64,000 nt of DNA, taken from the NCBI GenBank assembly GCA_900472175.1, contig UCHD01000004.1:400724-464723 (forward strand), read 5' to 3'. How positions within the stretch are numbered: position 1 is the stretch's first letter; every line of letters begins with the position of its first letter. Below are positions 46,336 to 56,196 of this stretch, in pieces. The notes beneath the pieces are model-generated. The model saw only the letters and a list, made by a program, of their open reading frames with translations, searched no databases and was not told the origin of the DNA. Source of the stretch: Hyphomicrobiales bacterium. GTDB lineage: Bacteria; Pseudomonadota; Alphaproteobacteria; Rhizobiales; Rhizobiaceae. A program made the translations under genes and the position numbers.

Positions 46336-47256
46336 TCAGGCGGCGCCCGTTCCGAACGACCGCGCAGATTCGTCATAGGCCCACCGGAGCGCGCAAAGCT
46401 TGACGGACTGCCAGCGCTTGTAGTCGTCGACAAACGCCGCCGTTACCCAGATCCGGTTGCGGCTACCGTTGCGATCGTGCCAGCCCAGCCAGCCCTGTTC
46501 TTCGGCCCGCGCAAAAAGGCGGCGGACATGCGTGCGCGACAGGGAATAATGGGTTGAGAGTTCGGAAAAGCGCAGGTCTTCAACCCAGTGAAGGCCATCC
46601 TCCGGTTTGGCATTGGCTACCCGCGAGATGAAGTCGTCGAGGATCAATCCGCCATATTCGGTCCAGACGAAGCAGGAGATGCTGACTGGCGGTTCGCGCC
46701 ATGCCTTGTCGTCGATCAGCCGTTTGGCGGCGAGCGGCTGGGCACGGTGGAAGATATCCGGATTTTCGGCCAGCCGTTGCACCCGGTCGCTCTTGTCGAT
46801 GAGGTCAAGACTGCGCATCTGGCCCCGGAACCACAGCGCCATGGCTTCGTGGCTGGTTTCGGTCGGCTCCAGCGGACGGCTGCGCTTGCTCGGTGACCCC
46901 GCGACATCGCGGACGAGCTTGTAGGCCCGCAACTCCGCCAGAAATGCGGTTGCAGTGTTGCGGCTTGCAAGGCTTGTCGGGGCGATGACCTCGAGAAGTC
47001 TTGCCGCCGTTATGCCGGAGAGCGGATCGGCCGGATCACGCTGCAGGTGCAGCGCATAGGCCGCCTGGGTGAGCAGCCATTTCTGCTGGGCGGCAACAAG
47101 GCGGGCAATGCGCGGAAAGTGATCGTAGAGTTCGATCATATGCTGTGCGCTCTTCTGCAGGATCGGCAAGAGAGCAGGGTCCGCCGCAAGCCGGTCAACC
47201 TCGGTTGAGACGCTGACTTCAGTGCTGTCCATCGCTGATGACTGTGTGCCGGTCAT
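46336..47256 (-). CDS. Putative tandem winged-helix DNA-binding protein
   Basis: 306 aa from MTGTQSSAMDST; a TTG at 47337 and an ATG at 47232 are alternative starts, and none has a clear Shine-Dalgarno. Two winged-helix-like segments occur: ITAARLLEVIAPTSLASRNT with LRAYKLV (about residues 80-120), and LRFSELSTHYSLSRTHVRRL followed by FARAEEQGWLGW (about 220-260). This suggests a transcription regulator of an unnamed rhizobial family. Target unknown; the nearest candidate is the TadE/G-like operon to its right. No effector domain recognised. Confidence 0.65.
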   Translation of the reverse strand: MTGTQSSAMDSTEVSVSTEVDRLAADPALLPILQKSAQHMIELYDHFPRIARLVAAQQKWLLTQAAYALHLQRDPADPLSGITAARLLEVIAPTSLASRNTATAFLAELRAYKLVRDVAGSPSKRSRPLEPTETSHEAMALWFRGQMRSLDLIDKSDRVQRLAENPDIFHRAQPLAAKRLIDDKAWREPPVSISCFVWTEYGGLILDDFISRVANAKPEDGLHWVEDLRFSELSTHYSLSRTHVRRLFARAEEQGWLGWHDRNGSRNRIWVTAAFVDDYKRWQSVKLCALRWAYDESARSFGTGAA

Positions 47257-47410
47257 GTTTTTGGCGAGAGTCCATACGGGTACGATATCGAGCCGGGAAT
47301 CGGCTGTGGTCCCATTGTTAAGGCATGTCACTTGCAAAACTGTTTAAGTCCATCAATTGTTTCACCAAAGCGTGCAAATAACAGGACGGTTCCGGGCGGC
47401 AGTCTATTCG

Positions 47411-47447
47411 AAAAAAAAGACCGGATGGCAATTATTGCCGTCCGGTC
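47411..47447 (-). terminator. Intrinsic terminator of the TadE/TadG-like pair
   Basis: On the minus strand a 13-bp stem with one G-T pair (arms 47435-47447 and 47419-47431, loop of 3) is followed by eight T (complement of 47411-47418). It sits just after the TadG-like stop. Confidence 0.9.
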
Positions 47448-47474
47448 CAAGGAGAATAAAGAAGATTATAAGGT

Positions 47475-49208
47475 TTATTGAACGAGGACCGGCTGCAGGC
47501 AGTTGACGCCAGTGACGCGAACATCGGCTTCACCGACCCGGACACCAACCGCCAGAAGTAGATTGTAGATCAGTGTGTCGACCGCCGGGGTAACGGTGCC
47601 CAGTGTCTGGGCCAGTGCCGCCTGAACGAGCTTGGGGCTGCCAAGCGTCAGGAACAGAACCTGGATATCGACATCCAGGTTGTTGAGCAGCGTCTGGGTT
47701 GCCGAAGTCAGGATGTCCTTTGTCGAAACGGTCTTGATGGAGTTTGCCGCGACCTCGGATGGGCTGAATGTCAGTCGCTGCGGCGTCAGGTTCTTGGCTT
47801 CGACATGGGCGATGCCGTCAATCCTGACCAGCAGCGAGTCGAGGATTCTGGCTTTTTCGACCCTGGCATCGCTGCTGAAATCCGACAGGACAGCCGGGTT
47901 CACCGTGCCGATCGCAACTTCCGCGACGCCGGGTACTGTGTCGATCGAGACGCTGGCATTGGTGTTTGAGCCGCCATAGCAGCGAATATCGGCAAGCTTG
48001 GCTTCCGCATAGGCAACTTCGACATAGATCGGAAGCTTGATCTTCAAGCCGGCCAGCAAAGACAGGCCGTCGATGTTGACCTCGATGGCAAGCCGCGTTT
48101 GCGCCGTGCGTACGGCCGAACCGGGAGCGCCGAGCCGGTGTGCGGGCGTGCTGACCGGCGGCTCGCCTATGGCGAGGGTGACGCTGGCCGACGCAATGCC
48201 GGGCAGGCCGGCCACGGCAGCCAGCGATATCTGGTTGGTGCCATTGGCCAATGCGGCTGCTGCCGAAACAATATCGAGGGCGCTGATCTTCATGGCCCAG
48301 TTCGATCCGGCATCGACACTCAATCCCTTTTTCGGGTCGATGTTGAGCACCTGCGACAGAGTGAAGGTTTTCTTGTTGAGCTTGGTCGCGGTTTCGAGCG
48401 CCTTGAGCGCAGTATTCGCCGTGGCGGAGATGCCCTGAACGGCCTGCATGGAGGCCAACAGCTGCGGCATGGTCAGGTTGGCTTTCAACACGTCTTCATA
48501 ACTTGCCGCGGTCAGGTTCAGGCGGGTGGAGACGCTCTTGAGGAAGGGCTGGACATTGACATCAGCAGCCACAAGCGCCTGGTAATCCATCAGCTTCAGG
48601 GAAATCGTCGTGCCAAGCATCTTGCCCAGAAGCTGATTGAGAATGCCGTCATTGAGGCTTGCCAGCCGTGAGCCGACGGAGAAGGACGCGAGCTTGGTGC
48701 TGGCGGCGGTACCGACCGCGCTCATCGTCGGCGGGGCGCTGAATATGGCAGCGAGATGGAGCGTGCCTTCCTTCTCGATCGAAACCTGGGCGGCGTCCGC
48801 CGGCGTGGCATTGGGGATGAAGCGCTGACCGGTCGGGAGCGCCGGGTCAGGGACGTAGCGGCCCTTGACGATCGTGGCGATGCCGTTCTTGATGGCGACG
48901 ATATCCTTCGGGATGATCTTTCCGTCGGGTGTCATCAACCCATCTTTTGTCGCGACAGCGAGGGTAAGGCCGTTGGTCTTGAAGTGATTGCGCGCGCTGC
49001 TTTCGGCATTCGGCAGATCGGAGGCTGCAACGATGGCGGTCAGGTCGGCGACGCCCTGCAATTCCTGCTTCTGCAGCGTCAGATAGCCGTAATCGACGCC
49101 CAACCCGACTGACATGACGACGAGGGGCAGGACAAGGGCTGCGGACAGGCCGATATTGCCCGAGGTATTAGTCAGAAAATTGCGGCGTTTCAGCGCTTCG
49201 CAGATCAT
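47475..49208 (-). CDS. TadG-like pilus-assembly protein
   Basis: 577 aa from MICEALKRRNFLTNTSGNIG. The N-terminal helix (LSAALVLPLVVMSVGLGVDYGYLT, about residues 20-42) is the TadE/G-type pseudopilin-like segment. The remainder is a large extracytoplasmic region without a recognisable von Willebrand factor A domain, rich in Ala/Thr/Val, with two cysteines near the C-terminus. It starts one base after the stop of the TadE-like gene. No other tad genes are in the window. Confidence 0.82.
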   Translation of the reverse strand: MICEALKRRNFLTNTSGNIGLSAALVLPLVVMSVGLGVDYGYLTLQKQELQGVADLTAIVAASDLPNAESSARNHFKTNGLTLAVATKDGLMTPDGKIIPKDIVAIKNGIATIVKGRYVPDPALPTGQRFIPNATPADAAQVSIEKEGTLHLAAIFSAPPTMSAVGTAASTKLASFSVGSRLASLNDGILNQLLGKMLGTTISLKLMDYQALVAADVNVQPFLKSVSTRLNLTAASYEDVLKANLTMPQLLASMQAVQGISATANTALKALETATKLNKKTFTLSQVLNIDPKKGLSVDAGSNWAMKISALDIVSAAAALANGTNQISLAAVAGLPGIASASVTLAIGEPPVSTPAHRLGAPGSAVRTAQTRLAIEVNIDGLSLLAGLKIKLPIYVEVAYAEAKLADIRCYGGSNTNASVSIDTVPGVAEVAIGTVNPAVLSDFSSDARVEKARILDSLLVRIDGIAHVEAKNLTPQRLTFSPSEVAANSIKTVSTKDILTSATQTLLNNLDVDIQVLFLTLGSPKLVQAALAQTLGTVTPAVDTLIYNLLLAVGVRVGEADVRVTGVNCLQPVLVQ

Positions 49209-49209
49209 A

Positions 49210-49632
49210 TCAAATACCTCCCAGCCTGATGGTTGCGTAACGTTTGATCTCTTCATCGGGCAGCGCGAAGGAAAACAGCTTCCAGATCGGCAAATCGCTC
49301 GAATCGTAGACAATGGTGACGGTGAATTGATTGAGGTTCTTGACGTCGTCCTGGACGTCGACCGAAAGCTTTGCCTTGTTGATGAAGGCATAATCCAGTG
49401 TCGATGACTGGATGAACGAGCTGGCGAGACTTTTCCGTTCGGCCGAGGACAGTCCGGCAACAGCGGTTCGCGCCGCGTCGGCGGCAATCTGCTGGATCGC
49501 ATGGGTGGCGCTCAGATAGATGCCGTAACCGATCATGGTGAAAATCGTCAGGAAAAACAGGGGCGCAATGATCGCAAATTCCAATGCCGCCGCACCGTCA
49601 GTATTACCGCGCAACCGCGATATGAGAGACAT
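49210..49632 (-). CDS. TadE-like pseudopilin protein
   Basis: 140 aa. GAAALEFAIIAPLFFLTIFTMIG carries the conserved Glu and the hydrophobic helix of TadE-like pseudopilins (residues 13-36). The rest is a small soluble domain. GGGAG stands nine bases before the ATG. It heads a two-gene operon with the TadG-like gene, ended by a strong terminator. The AT-rich 49633-49790 upstream may hold its promoter. Likely part of a Flp/Tad pilus system whose other genes are elsewhere. Confidence 0.85.
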   Translation of the reverse strand: MSLISRLRGNTDGAAALEFAIIAPLFFLTIFTMIGYGIYLSATHAIQQIAADAARTAVAGLSSAERKSLASSFIQSSTLDYAFINKAKLSVDVQDDVKNLNQFTVTIVYDSSDLPIWKLFSFALPDEEIKRYATIRLGGI

Positions 49633-49841
49633 CTAACACACTCCCAGGTTTACATCTGGCCGATATATCGATCCTGTTGCACCTATATCGTGTGCTTCAT
49701 TCCTTAATTTTTCTCTACGCTAATAAAGCGATTTTTAGATTTTCGCGTTTAAAAGCTGTATTTTGGCTATTTTAAGTTGTGCCATTTTCAGTCGGTTGAA
49801 TTCGCAGGTGTGCCATCTGCCCGGGAATGGGACACATTCAC

Positions 49842-50393
49842 TCAGGCTTGCGAGTTCCCGGCATCCTTGTCTTGCGCGAGTTGTCCCTGCAGCCGGCTGA
49901 CGTCGGCCCGCAGTTCGGCGATTTCGCGCAACAGAACGGTGTCGATCTTGTTGTGCAGAGAAATCAGTTCCAGCTCCGATTTCAGATTGACCTCGTAGTC
50001 CTTCGAGGCATCGAAGCGATCCTTCATGGCTTGCCGGTTCTGCGACATCATGATGATTGGCGCCTGGATGGCGGCGATCATCGACAGGAGAAGATTGAGA
50101 AAGATGAAGGGGTAGGGATCGAATGCGTCGCGCGTCAACAGCACCGTATTGGCGACGGCCCAGACGGCGAGGAAGATCAGGAAGGCAATGATAAAGCCCC
50201 AGGAGCCGCCGACGCGGGCAATGCTGTCGGCCATCCGGTCACCAAAACCCTGTCCGGCAACGAAGGCGGCATTGGTATCTTGAGAGACGATCTTGCGCTC
50301 TTTGGCGCGATGAAGAACTCGGCGCTCGACAGCGCCGAGTTCGCTGCTGGGTTTGCCGAAAAGAACGTGGGAGATTTCATCAAGGTGCGACAT
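49842..50393 (-). CDS. DUF1003 membrane protein
   Basis: 183 aa. Two hydrophobic helices at about residues 66-88 and 97-118 (IIAFLIFLAVWAVANTVLL and FIFLNLLLSMIAAIQAPIIM), then a C-terminal coiled coil (ISLHNKIDTVLLREIAELRA). This arrangement and the PIIMMSQNRQ segment match DUF1003. Function unknown. GGAG precedes the start by seven bases. It lies 88 bases downstream of the phosphoglycerol transferase gene on the same strand. Confidence 0.87.
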   Translation of the reverse strand: MSHLDEISHVLFGKPSSELGAVERRVLHRAKERKIVSQDTNAAFVAGQGFGDRMADSIARVGGSWGFIIAFLIFLAVWAVANTVLLTRDAFDPYPFIFLNLLLSMIAAIQAPIIMMSQNRQAMKDRFDASKDYEVNLKSELELISLHNKIDTVLLREIAELRADVSRLQGQLAQDKDAGNSQA

Positions 50394-50481
50394 AGGCGGG
50401 CTCCGTCAGAAAAACGTTGCCCTGTTTTAGCCTAAGCCGGTGATTTGCGGAAATGCCGGAGCCCGGCATTCCCGCTTCTTT

Positions 50482-52428
50482 TTACATGGCGCCGGCAAAG
50501 AGATCGGCGTGGCTCTCGAAGAACCGTTCGGTGCCAAAGCGCTGGCCGAACATCATGTCGTGCTGCAGGAAACGATAGTCGCGGATCATCGGCGCGATCG
50601 TCTTCTGTCGGCTCCAGGCGGCCGTCTCCTTGCCGGCGGTATCGACGAGCATGTAACGGTCGATGACACGGTACTTGTCGAAGATGTTGCCAAGGAAGCC
50701 GGTATAGTAGGGGTGCTCGAAGCCTCCCTGCTTGAGGATCTGGTAGGACAGGAAGGCAGGGCTGATCGTGCCGATATCCTTGACCGGACCGGTCTTGTTG
50801 GACCAGACGACCAGCGGCGTTTCGTGCTGTGTCTTCATCTGTTCGAGCGAGCCTTTGCGCGAGGCCGTCACATCGTTCATGAAGCCGGTATTCGGATACA
50901 CGGTGTTCAGCGGCGGCAGATGATCGCCGAAGAGCACGATGATGGTTTCGCGGTCACGTTCTTTCGCCCAGTCCATCAGCATCTTCAGGCTGTCGTCGGC
51001 TTCCTTGATGCCTTGCGCATAGGTTTCAAGCACCTGCTTGTCGGCGGCGGGAAGATTGCCTTCGACCTTGATGGTGTTCTTGGCGTAGCGGTTGGCTTCA
51101 TAGGGGCCATGGCCCTGCAAGGTAACCGTGAAGAAGAAGAACGGATCGCGCAGCTGGTCGGCCTGGCGGATGATCTCCTTGGTCAGAGATTCGTCCGATG
51201 CGAAGATGCCGCGCTTCTGCATGACCGGCAGGTTCTCTTCAGACTTGAACTGGTCAAAGCCGAACGCCTTGTAGACGGCGCTGCGGTTCCAGAACCATTT
51301 CTGGAACGGGTGCACGGCGCGCGACACATAGCCCTCGCCACGGAAGAAGGTGGCCAGCGACGGGATCGGGTTGCGGATATACTGCTGATACGGAATGCTG
51401 CCATAGGGCAGGAAGGCATTCGAGAAGCCGGTCAGTGCCTCGAATTCGACATTGGCGGTCATGCCGCCGAATTCCGGCGAGAAGACATTGCCCGACTGCA
51501 TTTCGCGGATCGTCGGCATCGGATCGGGCGACAGTTTGACGTTGGGCAGACGGGTCGGATCCCAGAAGGATTCACTCATCAGCACGATAACGTCAGGCTT
51601 GCTGCGATGGGATGTGCCGGCAGGCATCGGCTTGGTCGGAATCTTGTCGATGGCATCGGACATGTAGCCGGCCGGCGCCGTGACGTTGGCCATCGGCAGG
51701 TTGAGCGCAAACGCCATGGCGAAGCCGTTGTGACGGTAGTTTTCCGTTTGGTCCCACATGATCGGGATGACCTGCAGGCGGTCACGGACCCAGGAGAAAT
51801 TGTTGTAGTCCATCATCTGGTAGAACGCGCCGAGCAACGGCAAAGCCAGTGCGAACCGCGCCAGGCGCTGGCGCCGGGTCATCACGGGAAAACGGCGCCA
51901 GGCGAAACGCACAAGCCAGGCAAGCGCAACAATCGCGACAACCAGGCCGACGACGATACCGACTGCCGTCCAGGGGCGGTCGCGCACCAGCACCGGCATC
52001 AGTTCCATGATCTGGCGGCCGAACAGGAAATCCGTCGGGTAAAGCGGGTCGGACAGGAAGATCTGCTTCTGGCGGCTGACCAGCGCGGGAATGAGCGCCA
52101 GCGGCGCAATCAGGATGACACCGAAATTTTCGCGTGCAAAGGCGGCGTCGAGTGCCAGAAAGAGAAGGAAGAAAACGCCGGCCGTGGTCCAGGCCGGACG
52201 GGCCGGATCAAGGAAGAACAAAGCCGATTCCATCGCGGAATTACGGGCAATCCACTCGACGCAGAAAATCAAGGCGATAGACAGAAGCAACGACAGCGAA
52301 AGGTGTCTTCCAATCGAAAGCGCCTTGGCATGGCGAGCGCCGAAACCGATTTGTGGACCGTAGGTCCTAGAAGCGGTGGCAGCGATTGCTGCCGATTCAA
52401 AAATGGCCAAGGCCGTCTCCGATTTCAT
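50482..52428 (-). CDS. LTA-synthase-family phosphoglycerol transferase
   Basis: 648 aa. About five N-terminal helices (residues 45-200) and a C-terminal periplasmic sulfatase/alkaline-phosphatase fold. The metal and catalytic residues appear in VLMSESFWDPTRL, FGGMTANVEFEALTGF (nucleophile Thr) and VLFGDHLPPLN. In Rhizobiaceae, homologues transfer phosphoglycerol from phosphatidylglycerol to periplasmic cyclic beta-1,2-glucans (CgmB of Sinorhizobium); this role is inferred. The diacylglycerol by-product would be recycled by the kinase encoded at 17758. No strong Shine-Dalgarno is visible before the ATG. Confidence 0.87.
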   Translation of the reverse strand: MKSETALAIFESAAIAATASRTYGPQIGFGARHAKALSIGRHLSLSLLLSIALIFCVEWIARNSAMESALFFLDPARPAWTTAGVFFLLFLALDAAFARENFGVILIAPLALIPALVSRQKQIFLSDPLYPTDFLFGRQIMELMPVLVRDRPWTAVGIVVGLVVAIVALAWLVRFAWRRFPVMTRRQRLARFALALPLLGAFYQMMDYNNFSWVRDRLQVIPIMWDQTENYRHNGFAMAFALNLPMANVTAPAGYMSDAIDKIPTKPMPAGTSHRSKPDVIVLMSESFWDPTRLPNVKLSPDPMPTIREMQSGNVFSPEFGGMTANVEFEALTGFSNAFLPYGSIPYQQYIRNPIPSLATFFRGEGYVSRAVHPFQKWFWNRSAVYKAFGFDQFKSEENLPVMQKRGIFASDESLTKEIIRQADQLRDPFFFFTVTLQGHGPYEANRYAKNTIKVEGNLPAADKQVLETYAQGIKEADDSLKMLMDWAKERDRETIIVLFGDHLPPLNTVYPNTGFMNDVTASRKGSLEQMKTQHETPLVVWSNKTGPVKDIGTISPAFLSYQILKQGGFEHPYYTGFLGNIFDKYRVIDRYMLVDTAGKETAAWSRQKTIAPMIRDYRFLQHDMMFGQRFGTERFFESHADLFAGAM

Positions 52429-52700
52429 AAAACTGTCGTGTCTTTGTCATACAGACGTCATCTTGAACGGAGGATGAATAATTCAAGGGGCGTTCTCCAC
52501 CGACTTTTTCGGCACCTGTTGCCGATCGGGCATGGCTTGAACGGTGGGGTTGTGTGCCACAGGCGGAAGCCCATCTCGTGGGTAGAGCGGATTTTTTTCT
52601 GGTTTGATCGCAAGCACGCGGTATGTTGGCCCGGAATGCGATAAACAACTCCCCGGATGCCCCGGCATCCGCGATAGCAAGATCAAGCACAGGCCTGTTC

Positions 52701-54380
52701 ATGACCGCGCAAAAGACCATTTCCACGACATTCCGTATTGCCGTTGCCCAGCTGAATCCCACGGTTGGCGATGTTGCAGGCAACCTGGCCAAGGCCCGCG
52801 AAGCGCGTGCCGACGCGGCCCGCAGCGGTGCCGACCTGCTTCTTCTGACCGAACTGTTCATTTCCGGCTATCCGCCGGAGGATCTGGTCCTGAAACCGGC
52901 ATTTCTGAAAGCCTGCCAGAAGGCTGTCGATGCGCTGGCCGCCGATACCGCCGATGGCGGTCCCGGTGTCGTCGTCGGCTATCCGCGGCAGGGGGAGGCG
53001 GGGCGTCATAACTCCGTTGCCGTTCTGGATGGTGGCACGGTTCTGGTCGTTCGCGACAAGCTCGACCTGCCGAACTACGGCGAGTTCGACGAAAAACGTG
53101 TCTTCATCGAAGGCGCGATGCCCGGCCCGGTCAATTTTCGCGGTGTGCGGCTCGGCATTCCGATCTGCGAGGAAATCTGGAATGACATGGGCGTTTGCGA
53201 GACGCTGGCGGAAAGTGGCGCCGAGATCCTGCTGGTGCCCAACGGTTCGCCCTATTATCGCGGCAAGATCGATGTGCGCCACCAGGTCGTGCTTCGCCAG
53301 GTGATCGAGACCGGCCTGCCGATCGTTTTCGCCAACCAGCTCGGCGGCCAGGACGAGCTGGTGTTCGACGGTGCCAGCTTCGCCTTCAATGCCGACAAGC
53401 AGCTGGCTTTCCAGATGAGCCAGTTCGAAGAGAGCATTTCCGTTTCCGAGTGGCGCAAGAACGGTGAGGGCTGGGTTTGTCAGCAAGGCATGATGTCGCG
53501 CCTGCCGCAGCAAGAGGAGGCCGACTACCGCGCCTGCATGCTGGGCTTTCGCGATTACGTCAACAAGAACGGCTTCAAGAACGTCGTGCTTGGCCTTTCC
53601 GGCGGTATCGATTCGGCGATCTGCGCAGCGCTTGCCGTCGATGCGCTCGGCGAGGAACGTGTGCGCACCGTGATGCTGCCCTATCGCTATACCTCGTCGG
53701 ATTCGTTCAAGGATGCCGAGGACTGCGCCAAGGCGCTCGGTTGCCGTTATGACATCGTGCCGATCGAGGAACCGGTTCAAGGGTTCCTCAGCGCTCTTTC
53801 CGAGATGTTCGAAGGCACCGAGTCCGGCATTACCGAGGAAAACCTGCAGAGCCGCACGCGCGGCACGATCCTGATGGCGCTGTCCAACAAGTTCGGCTCG
53901 ATGGTCGTCACGACAGGTAACAAGTCGGAAATGTCGGTCGGCTACGCGACGCTCTACGGCGACATGAACGGCGGCTTCAATCCGATCAAGGACCTCTACA
54001 AGATGCAGGTCTATGGCCTGTCGCGCTGGCGTAACACGACAGTACCGCCCGGCGCGCTTGGTCCCTCCGGCGAGGTCATCCCGAAAAACATCATCGACAA
54101 GGCGCCATCGGCCGAGCTTCGCCCGAACCAGACGGACCAGGATTCGCTGCCGCCGTATCCGGTGCTTGACGATATCCTCGAATGCCTGGTCGAGAAGGAA
54201 ATGGGCACGGAAGAGATTGTTGCGCGTGGCCATGACGAGGCGACGGTGCACCGGATCGAGCACCTGCTCTATATCGCCGAATACAAGCGCCGCCAGTCGG
54301 CGCCGGGCGTGAAGATCACCAAGAAGAATTTTGGCCGCGACCGCCGTTATCCGATCACCAACCGGTTCCGTGACCGGTAA
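52701..54380 (+). CDS. nadE: NAD+ synthase, glutamine-hydrolysing
   Basis: 559 aa. The N-terminal nitrilase-type amidotransferase domain shows the Glu-Lys-Cys triad in [29 protein letters not shown] and [13 protein letters not shown]. The C-terminal ATP-pyrophosphatase domain has [15 protein letters not shown]. It converts deamido-NAD to NAD with glutamine as nitrogen donor. The start MTAQKTIST is preferred to an upstream frame that overlaps the gap. The beta-propeller gene begins 22 bases later. Confidence 0.95.
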   Translation: MTAQKTISTTFRIAVAQLNPTVGDVAGNLAKAREARADAARSGADLLLLTELFISGYPPEDLVLKPAFLKACQKAVDALAADTADGGPGVVVGYPRQGEAGRHNSVAVLDGGTVLVVRDKLDLPNYGEFDEKRVFIEGAMPGPVNFRGVRLGIPICEEIWNDMGVCETLAESGAEILLVPNGSPYYRGKIDVRHQVVLRQVIETGLPIVFANQLGGQDELVFDGASFAFNADKQLAFQMSQFEESISVSEWRKNGEGWVCQQGMMSRLPQQEEADYRACMLGFRDYVNKNGFKNVVLGLSGGIDSAICAALAVDALGEERVRTVMLPYRYTSSDSFKDAEDCAKALGCRYDIVPIEEPVQGFLSALSEMFEGTESGITEENLQSRTRGTILMALSNKFGSMVVTTGNKSEMSVGYATLYGDMNGGFNPIKDLYKMQVYGLSRWRNTTVPPGALGPSGEVIPKNIIDKAPSAELRPNQTDQDSLPPYPVLDDILECLVEKEMGTEEIVARGHDEATVHRIEHLLYIAEYKRRQSAPGVKITKKNFGRDRRYPITNRFRDR

Positions 54381-54402
54381 ATCTGTCATTGGAGGCACCT
54401 GG

Positions 54403-55230
54403 ATGCGCAGTTCGGTCGAAATCTACACGCTTGCCACTGGCGAAACCCGTATCGTCTGGCAGACGGAGCAACTGGTCGAGGCTCCGAACTGGTCGCCGGA
54501 CGGGCTGTCGCTGGTGATCAATGGCGACGGTCTGCTCTATCGCTTGCCGTTTTCCGGCGGCGAGCCTGCATTGATCGATACGGGTTTTGCGCGCAGCTGC
54601 AACAACGATCACGGCATTTCGCCTGACGGCAAGACCATCGTCATCAGCGACAAGACCGAATTCGGTGCATCGACGATCTACACGCTTCCGGCCACTGGTG
54701 GTCTGCCGACGCTGGTGACGCAGAACCGGCCGTCCTATTGGCATGGCTGGTCGCCGGATGGAAAGACGCTTGCCTATTGCGGCATCCGAAATCAGGTCTT
54801 CGATATCTACACGATCCCGGTTGATGGCGGCGAAGAGACCCGCTTGACCTTTGGCGAGGGGCGCAATGACGGGCCGGACTACAGCCCGGATGGCGAATGG
54901 ATCTATTTCAATTCCAGCCGCACTGGTCGGATGCAGATCTGGCGTGTCCGCCCGGATGGCTCCGATGTCACCCGCGTTACCGAAAGCGACTATGGCGACT
55001 GGTTTCCGCATCCGTCGCCTGATGGCAAGCACCTGCTGGTGATTTCCTATGACGGCGACGTCTTCGATCATCCCCGCGACCTTGATGTCCGGCTGCGGCT
55101 GATGGATCCGGACGGCGGCAACGCACGCGTGCTGTTCGAGCTGTTCGGCGGGCAGGGCACGATCAACGTGCCCAACTGGTCGCCGGATGGCCGGGAGTTT
55201 GCCTTCGTGCGCTATCGACCGGAGAGTTAA
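54403..55230 (+). CDS. TolB-like beta-propeller protein
   Basis: 275 aa without signal peptide. Repeated WSPDG/YSPDG blades of the PD40 (WD40-like) type occur about every 45 residues: [39 protein letters not shown] and PNWSPDGR. Six blades suggest one full propeller. GGAGGCAC precedes the ATG. It lies close downstream of nadE and may be co-transcribed. Periplasmic TolB has a leader, which is absent here, so it is probably cytoplasmic. Ligand unknown. Confidence 0.85.
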   Translation: MRSSVEIYTLATGETRIVWQTEQLVEAPNWSPDGLSLVINGDGLLYRLPFSGGEPALIDTGFARSCNNDHGISPDGKTIVISDKTEFGASTIYTLPATGGLPTLVTQNRPSYWHGWSPDGKTLAYCGIRNQVFDIYTIPVDGGEETRLTFGEGRNDGPDYSPDGEWIYFNSSRTGRMQIWRVRPDGSDVTRVTESDYGDWFPHPSPDGKHLLVISYDGDVFDHPRDLDVRLRLMDPDGGNARVLFELFGGQGTINVPNWSPDGREFAFVRYRPES

Positions 55231-55344
55231 GACACGATCTTTTCGGCTAAACTCGCGTTAATGATATCTCCTTACGGTTGTACTCTCGTTCTTGCGCGCA
55301 ATCGGTTCCGTCCCCATTGTCATTGGACAAGCGGGGAGGAAGTG

Positions 55345-56109
55345 ATGGCAATGACACGGGTGGCAATCCTGATTGATGCCGAGAATGTACCAGCCACCCA
55401 TGCTGCACAGTTATTTTGTGCGTTGGGCAAGTATGGAACCATTTCCACCCGGCGCGCCTACGCGGACTTTGCCAAGGGAATGGGAACGACCTGGCTGACC
55501 GCAGCATCGCTGCATGCGATCAATACGGTTCAGGTCTGTAGCCCCGCAAAAGGGAAAAACTCCAGCGACATCCGTTTGACGATCGATGCCATCGAATTGC
55601 TCGCAGACGATAGAGCCGATATTTTCTGTCTGTGCTCAAGTGACGGCGATTTTACGCCGCTGGCGAGACATATCCGCGGAGCCGGAAAGCGTGTTGTCGG
55701 CGTTGGAAATAAAACCGCATCTGCCTCATTCCGTCAAAGCTGCGACACTTTCATCGTTTTAGACGATGTGCCGAACCCACAAACAGCCGGGATAGCAGCC
55801 GCTGTCGCTAAGTCTGCCGCCGCAAAGGTCATTCCCAAACCGGTGAGCCTTCTGACGCTCGTAGGGTCGGCGATCAAGACCTCCAGTACCCGCGAACATG
55901 GGTGGCTTGCCGTTCAACAACTTGGGCAGGTCCTCCGGCGACTCCAGCCCACATTTGACCGGAAAACATACGGAACAGGCACGTTGAGTGCGATCCTTCG
56001 CAAGGAGCCGGCATTGGAGGTGCTGGTTCGAAATGGGGAAACGTGTGTTCGTCTTAAGCCGAAGATCGTGGTTCTCCGGCAGTCGGCCCTATCGCTCGCC
56101 GGCAATTAA
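55345..56109 (+). CDS. NYN-domain (PIN-like) RNase with C-terminal LOTUS/OST-HTH domain
   Basis: 254 aa. GGGGAGGA precedes the ATG at 55345. The NYN nuclease domain occupies about residues 1-150: VAILIDAENVP (first acid), KNSSDIRLTIDAIELL and CSSDGDFTPLARHIRGAGK. These carry the conserved acidic residues of PIN-like RNases. A LOTUS/OST-HTH-like domain (TREHGWLAVQQLGQVLRRLQ, FDRKTYGTGTLSAIL) follows at about 180-245 and is expected to bind RNA, perhaps G-rich. This architecture is known but not characterised in alphaproteobacteria. GC content appears slightly lower than the neighbours. Confidence 0.88.
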   Translation: MAMTRVAILIDAENVPATHAAQLFCALGKYGTISTRRAYADFAKGMGTTWLTAASLHAINTVQVCSPAKGKNSSDIRLTIDAIELLADDRADIFCLCSSDGDFTPLARHIRGAGKRVVGVGNKTASASFRQSCDTFIVLDDVPNPQTAGIAAAVAKSAAAKVIPKPVSLLTLVGSAIKTSSTREHGWLAVQQLGQVLRRLQPTFDRKTYGTGTLSAILRKEPALEVLVRNGETCVRLKPKIVVLRQSALSLAGN

Positions 56110-56196
56110 CAGATTTCCAACCAGCTTGTTTAAATGAAACTTCCGCTTTCCTTGTTCGGCTCCGTCCCGATCAACGCATGAAACCTGGGGGCAGGT

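Noticed and set aside
50440..52644. Long open frame (734 codons) on the plus strand
   Set aside because: It lies opposite the phosphoglycerol transferase gene, which has clear family motifs. The composition (Arg, Gly, His-rich) is typical of antisense shadows in GC-rich DNA.
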